Positions 27,220 through 35,151 of a DNA stretch of 64,000 nt are shown here, piece after piece. The stretch lies in contig NZ_BJMS01000009.1 of the NCBI RefSeq assembly GCF_006539285.1, forward strand, positions 1-64,000. Reading direction: 5' to 3'. The notes under the pieces are model-generated. The model searched no databases, was not told the DNA's origin, and was given only the letters and a program-made list of their open reading frames with translations. The stretch is from Sporolactobacillus inulinus (GTDB lineage: Bacteria; Bacillota; Bacilli; Bacillales; Sporolactobacillaceae). The stretch's first letter is position 1, and every line of letters begins with the position of its first letter. Position numbers and translations under genes: made by a program.

Positions 27220-28671
27220 ATGGCATCAAATGTATCAGAATTGACTACCTACAAGGCGTACCTCCAAGGTGAATGGAAGAAGAGTTCATCTGACGAGACC
27301 ATTGCCATTCAATCCCCTTATCTTAGAAAAGCGATCGGTTATGTTCAAGCGGTCACACAGGATGAAGTGGATGAAGCAATCAAAGCAGCACATAAGGCTC
27401 AGAAGTCATGGGCTGAATTGTCTTTAAGTGAACGAGGCGCTTATTTGGATAAATGGGCGGATGAACTCGTCAATAACAGCGAAGATATTGCCACTGCAAT
27501 TATGCAGGAAGTCGGCAAAGGCTTTAAAGACGCTAAGAAGGAAGTCGTCCGTACAGCGGATCTCATTCGCTACACAGTTCAAGAAGCACTGCACATGCAT
27601 GGAGAAAGCTTGAGAGGCGAAGGTTTCCCGGGTGGCGATCAGAAAAAGATCGGTATCGTTGAACGTGCACCATTAGGTGTTGTTCTCGCAATTTCACCAT
27701 TTAATTATCCAGTCAACCTTGCCGCTTCGAAAGTTGCTCCTGCATTGATGGCGGGGAACGGTGTCATCTTTAAACCGGCCACTCAGGGCTCAATCAGCGG
27801 GATTAAAATGATTCAAGCGCTCGATAAAACCGGTCTTCCGAAAGGGGTGCTCAGCTTGACCACCGGACGCGGTTCGGTTATCGGTGATTATCTTGTTGAG
27901 CACAAGGGAATCGATATGATCAGCTTTACCGGAGGTTCAGGCACAGGACGCCACTTGTCAAAACAGACGGCAATGATTCCGCTCGTACTTGAACTTGGCG
28001 GTAAAGATCCTGCGCTTGTTGCAGAAGATGCAGATATGGATGTGGCTGTAAAGAGCATCATGAATGGCGCATTCTCTTACTCAGGTCAACGTTGCACAGC
28101 AATTAAACGTGTACTGGTTAATGAAAAAGTAGCTGACGAACTTGTTGACCGACTGAAGTCTGAAATTGAAAAATTAACGGTCGGCTCTCCTGAAGAAGAC
28201 AGTACCATCGTTCCTTTGATTGATGACAAGTCTGCAGACTTTGTTCAAAGCTTGATTGATGATGCACTGAACAAGAAAGCGACCTTGGTAACCGGCAACA
28301 AACGCCAAGATAATTTGATCTATCCGACACTGCTTGACCATGTAACTGAGGATATGGATGTCGCATGGATTGAACCATTTGGTCCGGTTCTGCCGATCAT
28401 TCGCGTGAAATCGGATGAAGAAGCCATCGAACTTGCGAACAGGTCTGAATTTGGATTGCAAGCAAGCGTCTTCTCTCAAGACATTGATCGTGCACTTGAT
28501 GTTGCGCGACAGGTTGAAGCGGGTACCGTTCAAATCAATGGTCGTACCGAACGTGGTCCAGACCATTTCCCATTCCTCGGTGTCAAAGCTTCCGGAATGG
28601 GCGTTCAAGGAATTCATCACAGCATTCTGTCGATGTCTCGCGAACGCGTCACCGTTCTCAATCTCAAATAA
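27220..28671 (+). CDS. gapN: NADP-dependent non-phosphorylating glyceraldehyde-3-phosphate dehydrogenase
   Basis: GapN oxidises glyceraldehyde-3-P directly to 3-phosphoglycerate, making NADPH and bypassing a glycolytic ATP step. The 483-residue aldehyde dehydrogenase has ISPFNYPVNLAASKVAPAL, KPATQGSISG, the LELGGKDPALV motif (catalytic Glu, about 250) and SYSGQRCTAIKRVLV (catalytic Cys, about 285). Its phosphate-site sequence QRCTA and C-terminal GTVQINGRTERGPDHFPF fit GapN rather than other ALDHs. AAAAAGGAG precedes the ATG. It is monocistronic. Confidence 0.93.
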   Translation: MASNVSELTTYKAYLQGEWKKSSSDETIAIQSPYLRKAIGYVQAVTQDEVDEAIKAAHKAQKSWAELSLSERGAYLDKWADELVNNSEDIATAIMQEVGKGFKDAKKEVVRTADLIRYTVQEALHMHGESLRGEGFPGGDQKKIGIVERAPLGVVLAISPFNYPVNLAASKVAPALMAGNGVIFKPATQGSISGIKMIQALDKTGLPKGVLSLTTGRGSVIGDYLVEHKGIDMISFTGGSGTGRHLSKQTAMIPLVLELGGKDPALVAEDADMDVAVKSIMNGAFSYSGQRCTAIKRVLVNEKVADELVDRLKSEIEKLTVGSPEEDSTIVPLIDDKSADFVQSLIDDALNKKATLVTGNKRQDNLIYPTLLDHVTEDMDVAWIEPFGPVLPIIRVKSDEEAIELANRSEFGLQASVFSQDIDRALDVARQVEAGTVQINGRTERGPDHFPFLGVKASGMGVQGIHHSILSMSRERVTVLNLK

Positions 28672-28687
28672 AATTGTTAAACGATAA

Positions 28688-28720
28688 AAAAGGTGTCTCT
28701 ACTTGAGGCACCTTTTCTAT
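28688..28720 (+). terminator. Terminator of gapN
   Basis: AAAAGGTG (28688-28695) pairs with CACCTTTT (28709-28716), with CTC/GAG extending the stem. Confidence 0.75.
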
Positions 28721-28829
28721 TAATGGCAATGCTCATCACAATATAGAAAAAGGACGGACTTGACTGCCTCCTCTTAGCGAGCTTAAATGATATCCCTATC
28801 AGAAACCCTTATGCATCACTTAATAAGGT

Positions 28830-29216
28830 TTAGTAATAGTAGGAGCCATCGTTTGGTCCTGGGCCATAAAATCCGCCGCCCCCGCCATAGGGTGGACGCG
28901 GGCCATAGCCGCCCCAATATCCGGGCCTAGGTGGGCAGAAAGGGCATGGACGTACGCCAATAATCGTACTTAGTCCAACGCCAAGCAGACTGCCTGCAAA
29001 GCCGCCTAAGAATGCTTGAGGGCCGAATGCACCACCAAAAAATCGATCATCGCCTCTAGATTCATTTTCATCTAGGGTTTGATTATTGCTCAAAGGTTTA
29101 AGATAAACGCTATTTTGGTCGAAGGACTCGATAATTCCCACATGAACGGACCCATCACTGCATTCAATCTCGACAGGTTGATGGAGCAGATTTTCCCAAT
29201 ACTGCTGATTTGACAT
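28830..29216 (-). CDS. Sm-like small protein with Gly/Pro/Tyr-rich tail (DUF2642-like)
   Basis: The N-terminal 45 residues (ENLLHQPVEIECSDGSVHVG, then IIESFDQNSVYLKPL) have the beta-strand pattern of Sm-like small spore proteins such as DUF2642. A linker follows, then a glycine/alanine-rich hydrophobic stretch (about 63-85) and a tail of Gly, Pro, Tyr and Cys (PCPFCPPRPGYWGG and onward), like coat or surface proteins. GGAGG precedes the ATG. A shorter paralogue lies at 31341. A spore-coat role is an inference from composition. Confidence 0.65.
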   Translation of the reverse strand: MSNQQYWENLLHQPVEIECSDGSVHVGIIESFDQNSVYLKPLSNNQTLDENESRGDDRFFGGAFGPQAFLGGFAGSLLGVGLSTIIGVRPCPFCPPRPGYWGGYGPRPPYGGGGGFYGPGPNDGSYYY

Positions 29217-29370
29217 GAATGTACCTCCTAATCAATCGTTGCTGTGGCTAAACAAAAGCCTAATTTCAGGTTATGCGATGATTCAACAAAAGGAATGGGC
29301 AGATGTACATGAAACAGCTTATTCTTAAAATGATTTTCCGGTTATAGGAAATCTTTAATTCGAATAAGAG

Positions 29371-29399
29371 TTGCTTTTCGAGTTTCAGGGGATTAAAAT
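29371..29399 (+). promoter_or_regulatory. Promoter of the ABC-F leader/gene
   Basis: TTGCTT (29371-29376) and TAAAAT (29394-29399) are 17 bases apart. Transcription would start near 29406, just ahead of the leader peptide. Confidence 0.6.
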
Positions 29400-29433
29400 G
29401 AAGTAAGTATTCAAAGAAGGAGGAGAAACATCA

Positions 29434-29472
29434 ATGTTTTTGTCTGATTGTCTGCAACTCAAATTGGCTTGA
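29434..29472 (+). CDS. 12-residue leader peptide of the ABC-F gene
   Basis: ATG 29434 lies behind an excellent ribosome site (AAGGAGGAG) and encodes MFLSDCLQLKLA then TGA. Its last codons (AATTGGCTT, 29462-29470) can pair with AGGCCAATT (29508-29516), so ribosome position on the leader could change RNA folding ahead of the terminator at 29573. This is the layout of ribosome-stalling leaders of ABC-F resistance genes. No homology is claimed for the peptide. Confidence 0.6.
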   Translation: MFLSDCLQLKLA

Positions 29473-29603
29473 GATAGGTGAAGTATATCTTCTTCACGAA
29501 AGACTTTAGGCCAATTGACTGTGTGACAATGGACTGGAGATGTTTCTGTTTCTAACGGGTGGAAGGTAACTCAAAGAGCGAAGCGTCCTGCTTCGCTCTT
29601 TTT
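29462..29603 (+). promoter_or_regulatory. Transcription attenuator in the ABC-F leader
   Basis: Elements in order: AATTGGCTT (29462-29470) pairing with AGGCCAATT (29508-29516). This encloses a small stem GTGAAG/CTTCAC (29478-29483 / 29492-29497). Then comes a strong terminator, AAAGAGCGAAGC (29573-29584) with GCTTCGCTCTTT and a T tract, all 70 bases before the ABC-F start. Confidence 0.65.
29573..29603 (+). terminator. Leader terminator before the ABC-F gene
   Basis: A perfect 12-base stem with a GTCCT loop, ending in TTTTT, lies upstream of the coding region rather than after a gene. Confidence 0.85.
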
Positions 29604-29673
29604 GCATGGATTTAGAAAATCTTATATCTGTTCCCCGATCCGTTTGACCTAATAAAAAGGGGAGTGAGCATTT

Positions 29674-31224
29674 ATGTTGCTAATCGAAGCAAATGACGTA
29701 TTTTTCTCATATGGAGATAAGCAAATTTATCAAGATATGAACTTCAGACTTATGGAAGGTGAACATATTGCGCTTGTTGGTCATAATGGTGCTGGGAAGT
29801 CAACGTTCCTAAAGCTTTTGCTAGGCCAACTTCTTCCAGACAGTGGATCAATCAAAAAGCGACACAATTTAAATATCGGTGTGATCGAGCAGCATTTACA
29901 TTTTGAAAAAGAGAAGAGCATTTATGAAGTCTTGCAGGATGCATTCGGCGATTTGTTCGATGCGGAACGAAAGATGAATGCATTAGCAATGAAAATGCAA
30001 GAGCAAGACGCAGATCCGGAATGGATCAACCAGTATGGAGAACTTCAGGAACAACTTATTGCCAATGATTTTTACACGATTGATGCGCGAATAAAGGAGA
30101 TGGCAGATGGTTTAGGGCTGTCGGCAATCGGCTTAGAAAAGAAAATAGACCAATTGAGCGGTGGTCAGTTGACTAAATTGTGTTTGGCCAAACTGCTATT
30201 GGAGAATCCGGATATATTGCTATTGGATGAACCAACGAACTACCTAGATGTTGGGCATATTCGTTGGTTGACAAACTATCTGAACACGTATTCTCATGCG
30301 TTTATTGTGATTTCTCACGATACGGAATTCTTGGACCAAATTGCGCAATTTGTCTATCATTTGGAAAATCAGCGTCTCATTCGCTATGTGGGCAACTATC
30401 AAATGTTTGTAAAGCAACATGAAGCTCGACTGGAGCAACAGGAAATTGCCTTTCGCCAGCAGCAGCGCGAGATTAAGAAGCTGGAGACCTATATACAAAA
30501 GAATAAGGTTCGTGCTTCAACTGCAAAGCAAGCCAAAAGTAGAGAGAAGCAATTGGACAAAATTGATCGATTGGATCCTCCGGCGCAGCAGCGAAAACCG
30601 CTCTTCCAATTCACGGTTGCAGCTCAGCCGGTTCGTGTCGTTTTCTCTGCGGATAACCTTTATGTCGGCTATGATTGTCCGTTGTTCCCGCCCATTAATT
30701 TAACCATCGAGCGAGGCGAGAAAGTTGCGCTCATTGGCCATAACGGTATTGGAAAAACGACGTTGATTCGAACCTTGCTCGGTGAACGAAAACCCTTGTC
30801 CGGCAGCGTTGTATCTGGTGATCGTGTTCTGCCTGGTTATTTTTCTCAGCTATCGGCACCGCTTCATTTGACACCAATTGAATGGTTGAAGGACCAGTTC
30901 CCAGATCTTTCAGAACAAGTGCTTCGCCAGCATTTAGCGCAATGCGGCGTCTATGCAGAGCACATGCGTCAACCTATGGACACACTAAGTGGAGGCGAAG
31001 AGACAAAAGTGAGAATCGGGCGCTTAATGCTGCAAAAGAGCAATGTACTTATATTTGACGAACCGACCAATCACTTGGATGTTGACGCCAAAGCAGCGCT
31101 GAGTAAAGCGCTCAATGATTATGAAGGTACGGTTGTGGTTGTCAGCCATGAACCAAGTTTTTATGAACAATGGATTACAAAAACCTTGAATGTTGAAGCA
31201 TGGGCTAAAAGCAGTAAGAGATAA
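29674..31224 (+). CDS. ABC-F family ribosome-associated ATPase (YfmM-like)
   Basis: The 516-residue protein has two ATPase domains and no membrane part. NBD1: Walker A GHNGAGKST (about 36), LSGGQLTK, LLLDEPTNYLD. A linker (about 240-300, Gln/Arg/Lys-rich helices) probably reaches into the ribosome. NBD2: GHNGIGKTT, LSGGEETKVRIG, IFDEPTNHLD. It is closest by pattern to B. subtilis YfmM. ABC-F proteins act on the ribosome, some giving antibiotic resistance. The leader peptide and attenuator upstream suggest induction by ribosome-targeting stress. GGGGAGTGA precedes the ATG. Confidence 0.92.
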   Translation: MLLIEANDVFFSYGDKQIYQDMNFRLMEGEHIALVGHNGAGKSTFLKLLLGQLLPDSGSIKKRHNLNIGVIEQHLHFEKEKSIYEVLQDAFGDLFDAERKMNALAMKMQEQDADPEWINQYGELQEQLIANDFYTIDARIKEMADGLGLSAIGLEKKIDQLSGGQLTKLCLAKLLLENPDILLLDEPTNYLDVGHIRWLTNYLNTYSHAFIVISHDTEFLDQIAQFVYHLENQRLIRYVGNYQMFVKQHEARLEQQEIAFRQQQREIKKLETYIQKNKVRASTAKQAKSREKQLDKIDRLDPPAQQRKPLFQFTVAAQPVRVVFSADNLYVGYDCPLFPPINLTIERGEKVALIGHNGIGKTTLIRTLLGERKPLSGSVVSGDRVLPGYFSQLSAPLHLTPIEWLKDQFPDLSEQVLRQHLAQCGVYAEHMRQPMDTLSGGEETKVRIGRLMLQKSNVLIFDEPTNHLDVDAKAALSKALNDYEGTVVVVSHEPSFYEQWITKTLNVEAWAKSSKR

Positions 31225-31340
31225 GATCATATCTCGTTAAAGAATAGAACGGGCAAGTGACTGATGGCAAAAGCCGATTCGGCAGCGGCCGACGGGACAT
31301 ATAGTACTAGAGAATATCCAATGAATTGAGGCGATAATGA

Positions 31341-31589
31341 ATGTCAAAATCATCCGCTTATTCTCAATGCTGCCGCATGCTTAATCAACCCGTTGAAATT
31401 CGTTGTTATGATGGATCCATCCATCGGGGAATTCTCACACATGTTGACCGAACGAATGCTTATCTGCAAATGCCGGACGCGAATTTCACTTCAAATCCAG
31501 GATTGTTTCTCTGGGGAGGATATGGCTGGGGTTTCCCGGTCGCACTTGCATCCATTGCAGCAATACTGGCTCTCGGTTTTCTCTGGTGA
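31341..31589 (+). CDS. Short Sm-like paralogue of the 28830 protein
   Basis: The 82-residue protein shares its first half with the protein at 28830-29216: MLNQPVEIRCYDGSIHRGIL aligns with LLHQPVEIECSDGSVHVGII. The second half differs: a glycine/Trp stretch (LWGGYGWGFP) and a C-terminal membrane-like helix (about 65-82). Start ATG 31341, ribosome site GAGGCGA. A CATATAGTA word at 31298-31306 resembles the sporulation sigma-K -10 but lacks a matching -35. Function is unknown; a spore role is possible. Confidence 0.6.
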   Translation: MSKSSAYSQCCRMLNQPVEIRCYDGSIHRGILTHVDRTNAYLQMPDANFTSNPGLFLWGGYGWGFPVALASIAAILALGFLW

Positions 31590-31607
31590 GGGTAAAGCGA
31601 TCTGTAA

Positions 31608-31638
31608 AAAGTTTCTCCAAGAGAGAAGCTTTTTTTTG
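31608..31638 (+). terminator. Terminator after the short Sm-like gene
   Basis: AAGTTTCTC pairs (one G-T pair) with GAGAAGCTT, followed by eight Ts. Confidence 0.75.
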
Positions 31639-31664
31639 CAGGAAAAGAAAGGATATAAAAATTG

Positions 31665-31810
31665 CCATGTATTCAAACCAATAGGCCAATGTCTAGACCG
31701 AGAATCAAAGCGGAGGCTCGCGGTGCGCCCGCGGCAAGCGAGCAATCGGAGCGTTCACAATAGGAGAGCAACCGCTCCTCTATGCCCGTGTTCCTGTTCA
31801 CTGAATTTGC
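31665..31810. repeat. Dispersed intergenic repeat, copy C
   Basis: The left part aligns with copy A (TTCAAACCAATAG, TCTAGA, AATCAAAGCGG). The middle is identical to copy B over 20 bases (31723-31742). This copy lacks the terminal TAAGGACC hairpin. It joins copies A and B into one family. Confidence 0.5.
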
Positions 31811-31888
31811 AAGGTTATGCTTTTTAATCGAAAAATGTTATGCTGAAGCTTAGAATAAGTTGATTTGCTGAAAAAGAGGTGATTCTCA

Positions 31889-32332
31889 GTGAACAAAACA
31901 GAAGCCATGGATTTATTGAAAAATAAGGGCTATAAACATACGGATAAACGTGAAGATATCCTTGATCTATTTGAACAGAAAGGCGGATACCTCTCGGCAA
32001 AAGAAGTTCAGCTTGCTTTGAAGGATCGTTATCCAGGTATCAGTTTTGATACCGTCTATCGTAATCTGTCGCTCTTTCGTGAAATAATGATCCTTGAAGA
32101 AACAGAGCTGGATGGTGAAAAGATCTATCAGTTTCATTGTACGGAACACCACCATCATCACCTGATTTGCTTGAACTGTGGAAAAACGCGAACGGTCGAT
32201 GTCTGTCCGATGCAGGATTTATCGCAAATCGATCCTGAATTCCAAGTGACCGGTCATAAATTCGAAATCTATGGTTATTGCAAGGAATGTCAAAAGAAAA
32301 TGGCGAGAAACAAAGTTATGAGTCGACCTTAA
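31889..32332 (+). CDS. zur: Fur-family zinc uptake regulator
   Basis: The 147-residue repressor has an N-terminal winged helix (about 1-85, KHTDKREDILDLF and SFDTVYRNLSLF) and a metal/dimer domain with HHHHH (about 109-113). It also has the structural zinc cysteines CLNCGK and CKECQ. The GHKFEIYGYC segment and overall pattern match B. subtilis Zur more than Fur or PerR. GTG start, AGAGGTG eight bases upstream. Its last 17 bases overlap the end of the gene on the opposite strand. No zinc transporter gene is adjacent. Confidence 0.88.
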   Translation: MNKTEAMDLLKNKGYKHTDKREDILDLFEQKGGYLSAKEVQLALKDRYPGISFDTVYRNLSLFREIMILEETELDGEKIYQFHCTEHHHHHLICLNCGKTRTVDVCPMQDLSQIDPEFQVTGHKFEIYGYCKECQKKMARNKVMSRP

Positions 32333-32756
32333 GACCAAGCGCGTGATTGACTGTAAATACTTGTTCAATGGTTTGTTGCAATCGAGAAGGGCAGTTCACG
32401 GCAATGATTACAAAAGCTGTCGTTTGTTCCTTGAACGTTCGTGTATAACAAAAATTGATCAGTAAACCGAATAAAAAACCGATCAAGCTGGACACAATTC
32501 CCCAGAAAATTGGTCCCAAAATAATCCTAAACCCGATACTGGCTCCGGTGACCCCAAAAATGGTTGCAAAAATAAAGCCAAGATCTACTTGATTCGTACG
32601 GCCGTCGGGTTTAGGAGAATGCTGAATGCGTATAGACTTCGGCGGGTCAAGAAAAAAACAATGGATGGACTCTCTTGTTAAGCCTTCTCGCTGAAGCGCT
32701 TGAAGCGAGAGCTCAACGTACAAACCCGAACGGAATATACCTATTACTGTCGCCAT
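32316..32756 (-). CDS. Membrane protein with ferredoxin-like soluble parts, unknown function
   Basis: The start at 32756 (MATVIGIFRSG) follows GGGAGGG; the frame extends 16 codons further without need. The 146 residues show a soluble beta-alpha-beta unit (about 3-35) and two membrane helices rich in Gly/Ile/Phe (about 58-100). A second soluble unit (TTAFVIIAVNCPSRLQQTIEQ) follows. The two soluble parts may form one ferredoxin-like domain split by the hairpin. Its start overlaps the end of the upstream gene by 13 bases, forming a two-gene operon. I do not recognise the family. Confidence 0.65.
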   Translation of the reverse strand: MATVIGIFRSGLYVELSLQALQREGLTRESIHCFFLDPPKSIRIQHSPKPDGRTNQVDLGFIFATIFGVTGASIGFRIILGPIFWGIVSSLIGFLFGLLINFCYTRTFKEQTTAFVIIAVNCPSRLQQTIEQVFTVNHALGLKVDS

Positions 32757-33523
32757 TCGTGTGGGCCCTCCCTTTGAAATAAAAAGTTTGCGTCGGACTC
32801 CCATTCATTTTTTAAGTAAGTACGCTGTTCCTTTTCAAAAAGTTGATTAATTTCAATAGCTTTGGAATAGGCATCATAAGCAGATCCAAAAATGATAGAG
32901 GGTAAGAAGAGCAGCCACTCAGGATCAAGCACTTTCATTGAATCGATGGAATGTCCGTTGATAAGCAATTGCAAGCTGTCTAACTCGTGACAGTTAACAT
33001 AAATGATAACCGACCATATAAATAACACTAGTGCAGGAATGATGCGGCGTAGATAAAACTGACCGGCACCCGGAAACACTGCAGACCAGGCGGCACCAAC
33101 CCAAGGCATTTTTTTATCCAAATAGTTTATTCCGAACGTATGGATGGTAAGCATAGGTACATGAACAGCGCTTTTTTGCACCAAGGCTTCTTGTTCATTT
33201 ATATTTATTGCAGAATGATAACTGTCCCAAATACTAAAAAAATAGAAGGGAATATAAATAAGCGCCCATTGTGCGTTTAAATCGAGTTTGGCTTTGTCAA
33301 ATTCACCGATAAACGTATCAACCATTGCCAAATTTAAATTGGCGTGATAATTGATAATAATCTCAAATAAAAAAAGGATAAAGCCTTTCAGATGCAAATC
33401 AAGCAGCATATGTCCCAAACCAGGCAACGCAGCGGACCACCATGCGATGACAATAGGTTGTTTGTGAAAGATTACGGTTTGTCCCCAAAAGTTTAATTTT
33501 GCGTTAACTTGTCTTCTCTTCAT
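32744..33523 (-). CDS. Membrane protein with internally duplicated unit
   Basis: The start at 33523 (MKRRQVNAKLNFW) follows GGAGC, giving 259 residues. Two units look alike: IAWWSAALPGLGHMLLDLHL ... FFSIWDSYHSAININE (about 28-125) and GAAWSAVFPGAGQFYLRRI ... FGSAYDAYSKAIEINQ (about 144-235). Each unit has W-S-A-x-x-P-G-x-G, one or two membrane helices and a D-x-Y-x-x-A-I-x-I-N end. No family name is assigned. It is first in an operon with the 32316 gene. Confidence 0.65.
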   Translation of the reverse strand: MKRRQVNAKLNFWGQTVIFHKQPIVIAWWSAALPGLGHMLLDLHLKGFILFLFEIIINYHANLNLAMVDTFIGEFDKAKLDLNAQWALIYIPFYFFSIWDSYHSAININEQEALVQKSAVHVPMLTIHTFGINYLDKKMPWVGAAWSAVFPGAGQFYLRRIIPALVLFIWSVIIYVNCHELDSLQLLINGHSIDSMKVLDPEWLLFLPSIIFGSAYDAYSKAIEINQLFEKEQRTYLKNEWESDANFLFQREGPHEWRQ

Positions 33524-33660
33524 CGTTAAGCTCCAATCGTTCTTACAGGCATGCCTCGATGGAGTTAGTGTTCCACCGGGTGGGTGATTCATACAGACAG
33601 AGCAGCGTCTTGCAACCACTTGCAGATATTGGAAACAACTATTCTTGAATTTTTTAAATA

Positions 33661-33689
33661 TTGACAAAGTATCTTTTGACGAATATACT
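33661..33689 (+). promoter_or_regulatory. Strong sigma-A promoter for the DUF3870 gene
   Basis: TTGACA (33661-33666) and TATACT (33684-33689) are exactly 17 bases apart. Confidence 0.75.
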
Positions 33690-33785
33690 TGAGTTGTTCC
33701 TTAAGCTTTCTTAATTGAAGAATCCGAAAGTAACCGCTTGTCGGCCACTTCAATTAGCTGAATCCTATTGAGGAAGGATTTTTTT

Positions 33786-34118
33786 ATGACATACCCTGGA
33801 GATACGATTTATTTGATCGGGGATGCAAAATCATCCCAGAAGAACCCGATTACTTTTCAGTACAGTCAATTCTTTATCGGACTCGTTGTTGATCCGACTA
33901 ATGGAAGAATTATTGATGCGGATTGTTCAGCGACCATTAAACTGACGTCACGATTTGTACGCTCCTTGCTCGTTGGTCGTTTCATGGACGATCCGAATGT
34001 GCTCAATGAGATTCAGAAACGCTATTTTGGTTCATCGCAAAAAGCGCTACTCGTTGCTTTTGGTGATGCGCTTAAGAAGTTTAAACAGTATCAAAGCGAC
34101 GTTGCTTTGTCTAAATAA
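33786..34118 (+). CDS. DUF3870-domain protein
   Basis: The 110-residue cytosolic protein starts at ATG 33786 after GAGGAAGG. It has the DUF3870 pattern: TIYLIGDAKS near the N terminus, FFIGLVVDPTNGRIIDADCS, FVRSLLVGRF, and IQKRYFGSSQKALLVAFGDA in the C-terminal half. The function is unknown; a conserved Cys (DCS) and Tyr-Phe-Gly-Ser stretch are notable. It has its own strong promoter and terminator ahead of the murein-peptide operon. Confidence 0.82.
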   Translation: MTYPGDTIYLIGDAKSSQKNPITFQYSQFFIGLVVDPTNGRIIDADCSATIKLTSRFVRSLLVGRFMDDPNVLNEIQKRYFGSSQKALLVAFGDALKKFKQYQSDVALSK

Positions 34119-34123
34119 GCCTA

Positions 34124-34170
34124 GACAAAATCCAGTTCACCAATTTGTGGGACTGGATTTTGTCTTTTAT
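34124..34170 (+). terminator. Terminator after the DUF3870 gene
   Basis: AGACAAAATCCAGT pairs with ACTGGATTTTGTCT around a 15-base loop, followed by TTTA. Confidence 0.75.
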
Positions 34171-34196
34171 CTCTATGTTTTGAAAGGGGTGCACAC

Positions 34197-35114
34197 ATGA
34201 TCATTCCGAGTCGTTTATTTGAAGGAGATACAATTGGTGTAATCAGTCCAGCCGGATCACCAAATAGGGAACGTTTGACCATAGGAATTGAATGGCTTAA
34301 GCAACTCGGATTTCATGTACGTCTAGGTGCCGGAAGCACGAAAAAATATGGCTATCTGGCGGGTTCTGATGATGAGCGGCTTGACGATTTTCACACGATG
34401 TTTGCAGATGATTCGGTTCGGGCAATTATCTGTTCCCGAGGGGGATATGGTTGCGCGCGTTTTGCCGAGCGTATCGACTATGAATTGGTGCGCAGCCATC
34501 CAAAGGTGTTTTGGGGATACAGCGATATTACTTACCTACATACAGCCATTCGACAAAAGACAGGTTTAGTTACATTTCATGGTCCAATGCTCGCTTCTGA
34601 CTTAGGCGACCCTGATGCGCCTTTGCTTTCAAAACAGTTATTTTCCCAGCTTTTTCAGCCCATGTCGCTTCGCTACGATGAGCATTTGTCTCCACTGGAG
34701 TGTATCAGTTCAGGCAGCAGTGAAGGAAAACTGGTCGGCGGAAACTTGTCGCTGCTCGTTAGTTCACTAGGAACCCCTTTTGAAATTGATACTAAGGGCA
34801 ATTTATTGCTCATCGAGGATATTGGCGAAGCGCCTTATCGGGTAGACAGTATGCTGAATCAGCTCCGTTTGTCCGGAAAATTAAACCAGGCGACCGGTTT
34901 CGTTATCGGCGATTTTCATCAAAAAAATTCAGATGATCCGGACAGCCTGACCTACCAGGAGGTTTTTCAAACCTACTTAGGCGGATTAGGAAAACCGGCT
35001 GTCAGTGGTTTTTTAATCGGTCACTGCGCGCCGAATTTTTCCGTACCGCTCGGTGTTGATGCGCTTCTCGATGCGGACAGAAAGCAATTGTGGATTCAGC
35101 CTGGTGTTATGTAA
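34197..35114 (+). CDS. ldcA: LD-carboxypeptidase, S66 family (YkfA type)
   Basis: This cytosolic serine peptidase removes the terminal D-Ala from recycled murein tetrapeptides. The 305-residue protein has VISPAGSP near the start, ICSRGGYGCARF, the nucleophile serine in WGYSDITYLH (about 109), the Glu of LIEDIGEAPYRVD, and the His of GHCAPNFSVPLG near the C terminus. GAAAGGGG precedes the ATG. It begins a codirectional set with ykfB and ykfC, the classic muropeptide-recycling order. Confidence 0.9.
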   Translation: MIIPSRLFEGDTIGVISPAGSPNRERLTIGIEWLKQLGFHVRLGAGSTKKYGYLAGSDDERLDDFHTMFADDSVRAIICSRGGYGCARFAERIDYELVRSHPKVFWGYSDITYLHTAIRQKTGLVTFHGPMLASDLGDPDAPLLSKQLFSQLFQPMSLRYDEHLSPLECISSGSSEGKLVGGNLSLLVSSLGTPFEIDTKGNLLLIEDIGEAPYRVDSMLNQLRLSGKLNQATGFVIGDFHQKNSDDPDSLTYQEVFQTYLGGLGKPAVSGFLIGHCAPNFSVPLGVDALLDADRKQLWIQPGVM

Positions 35115-35151
35115 GAACGAACGGAAACGGTTGGAAGTGTCAGGTGAAAGG

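Noticed and set aside
29301-29345. 14-codon frame (MYMKQLILKMIFRL) upstream of the ABC-F promoter
   Set aside because: It lies before the likely transcription start and has only a moderate ribosome site.
31298-31306. CATATAGTA as a sigma-K -10 element before the short Sm-like gene
   Set aside because: No suitable -35 AC at the correct distance; kept only as a remark.
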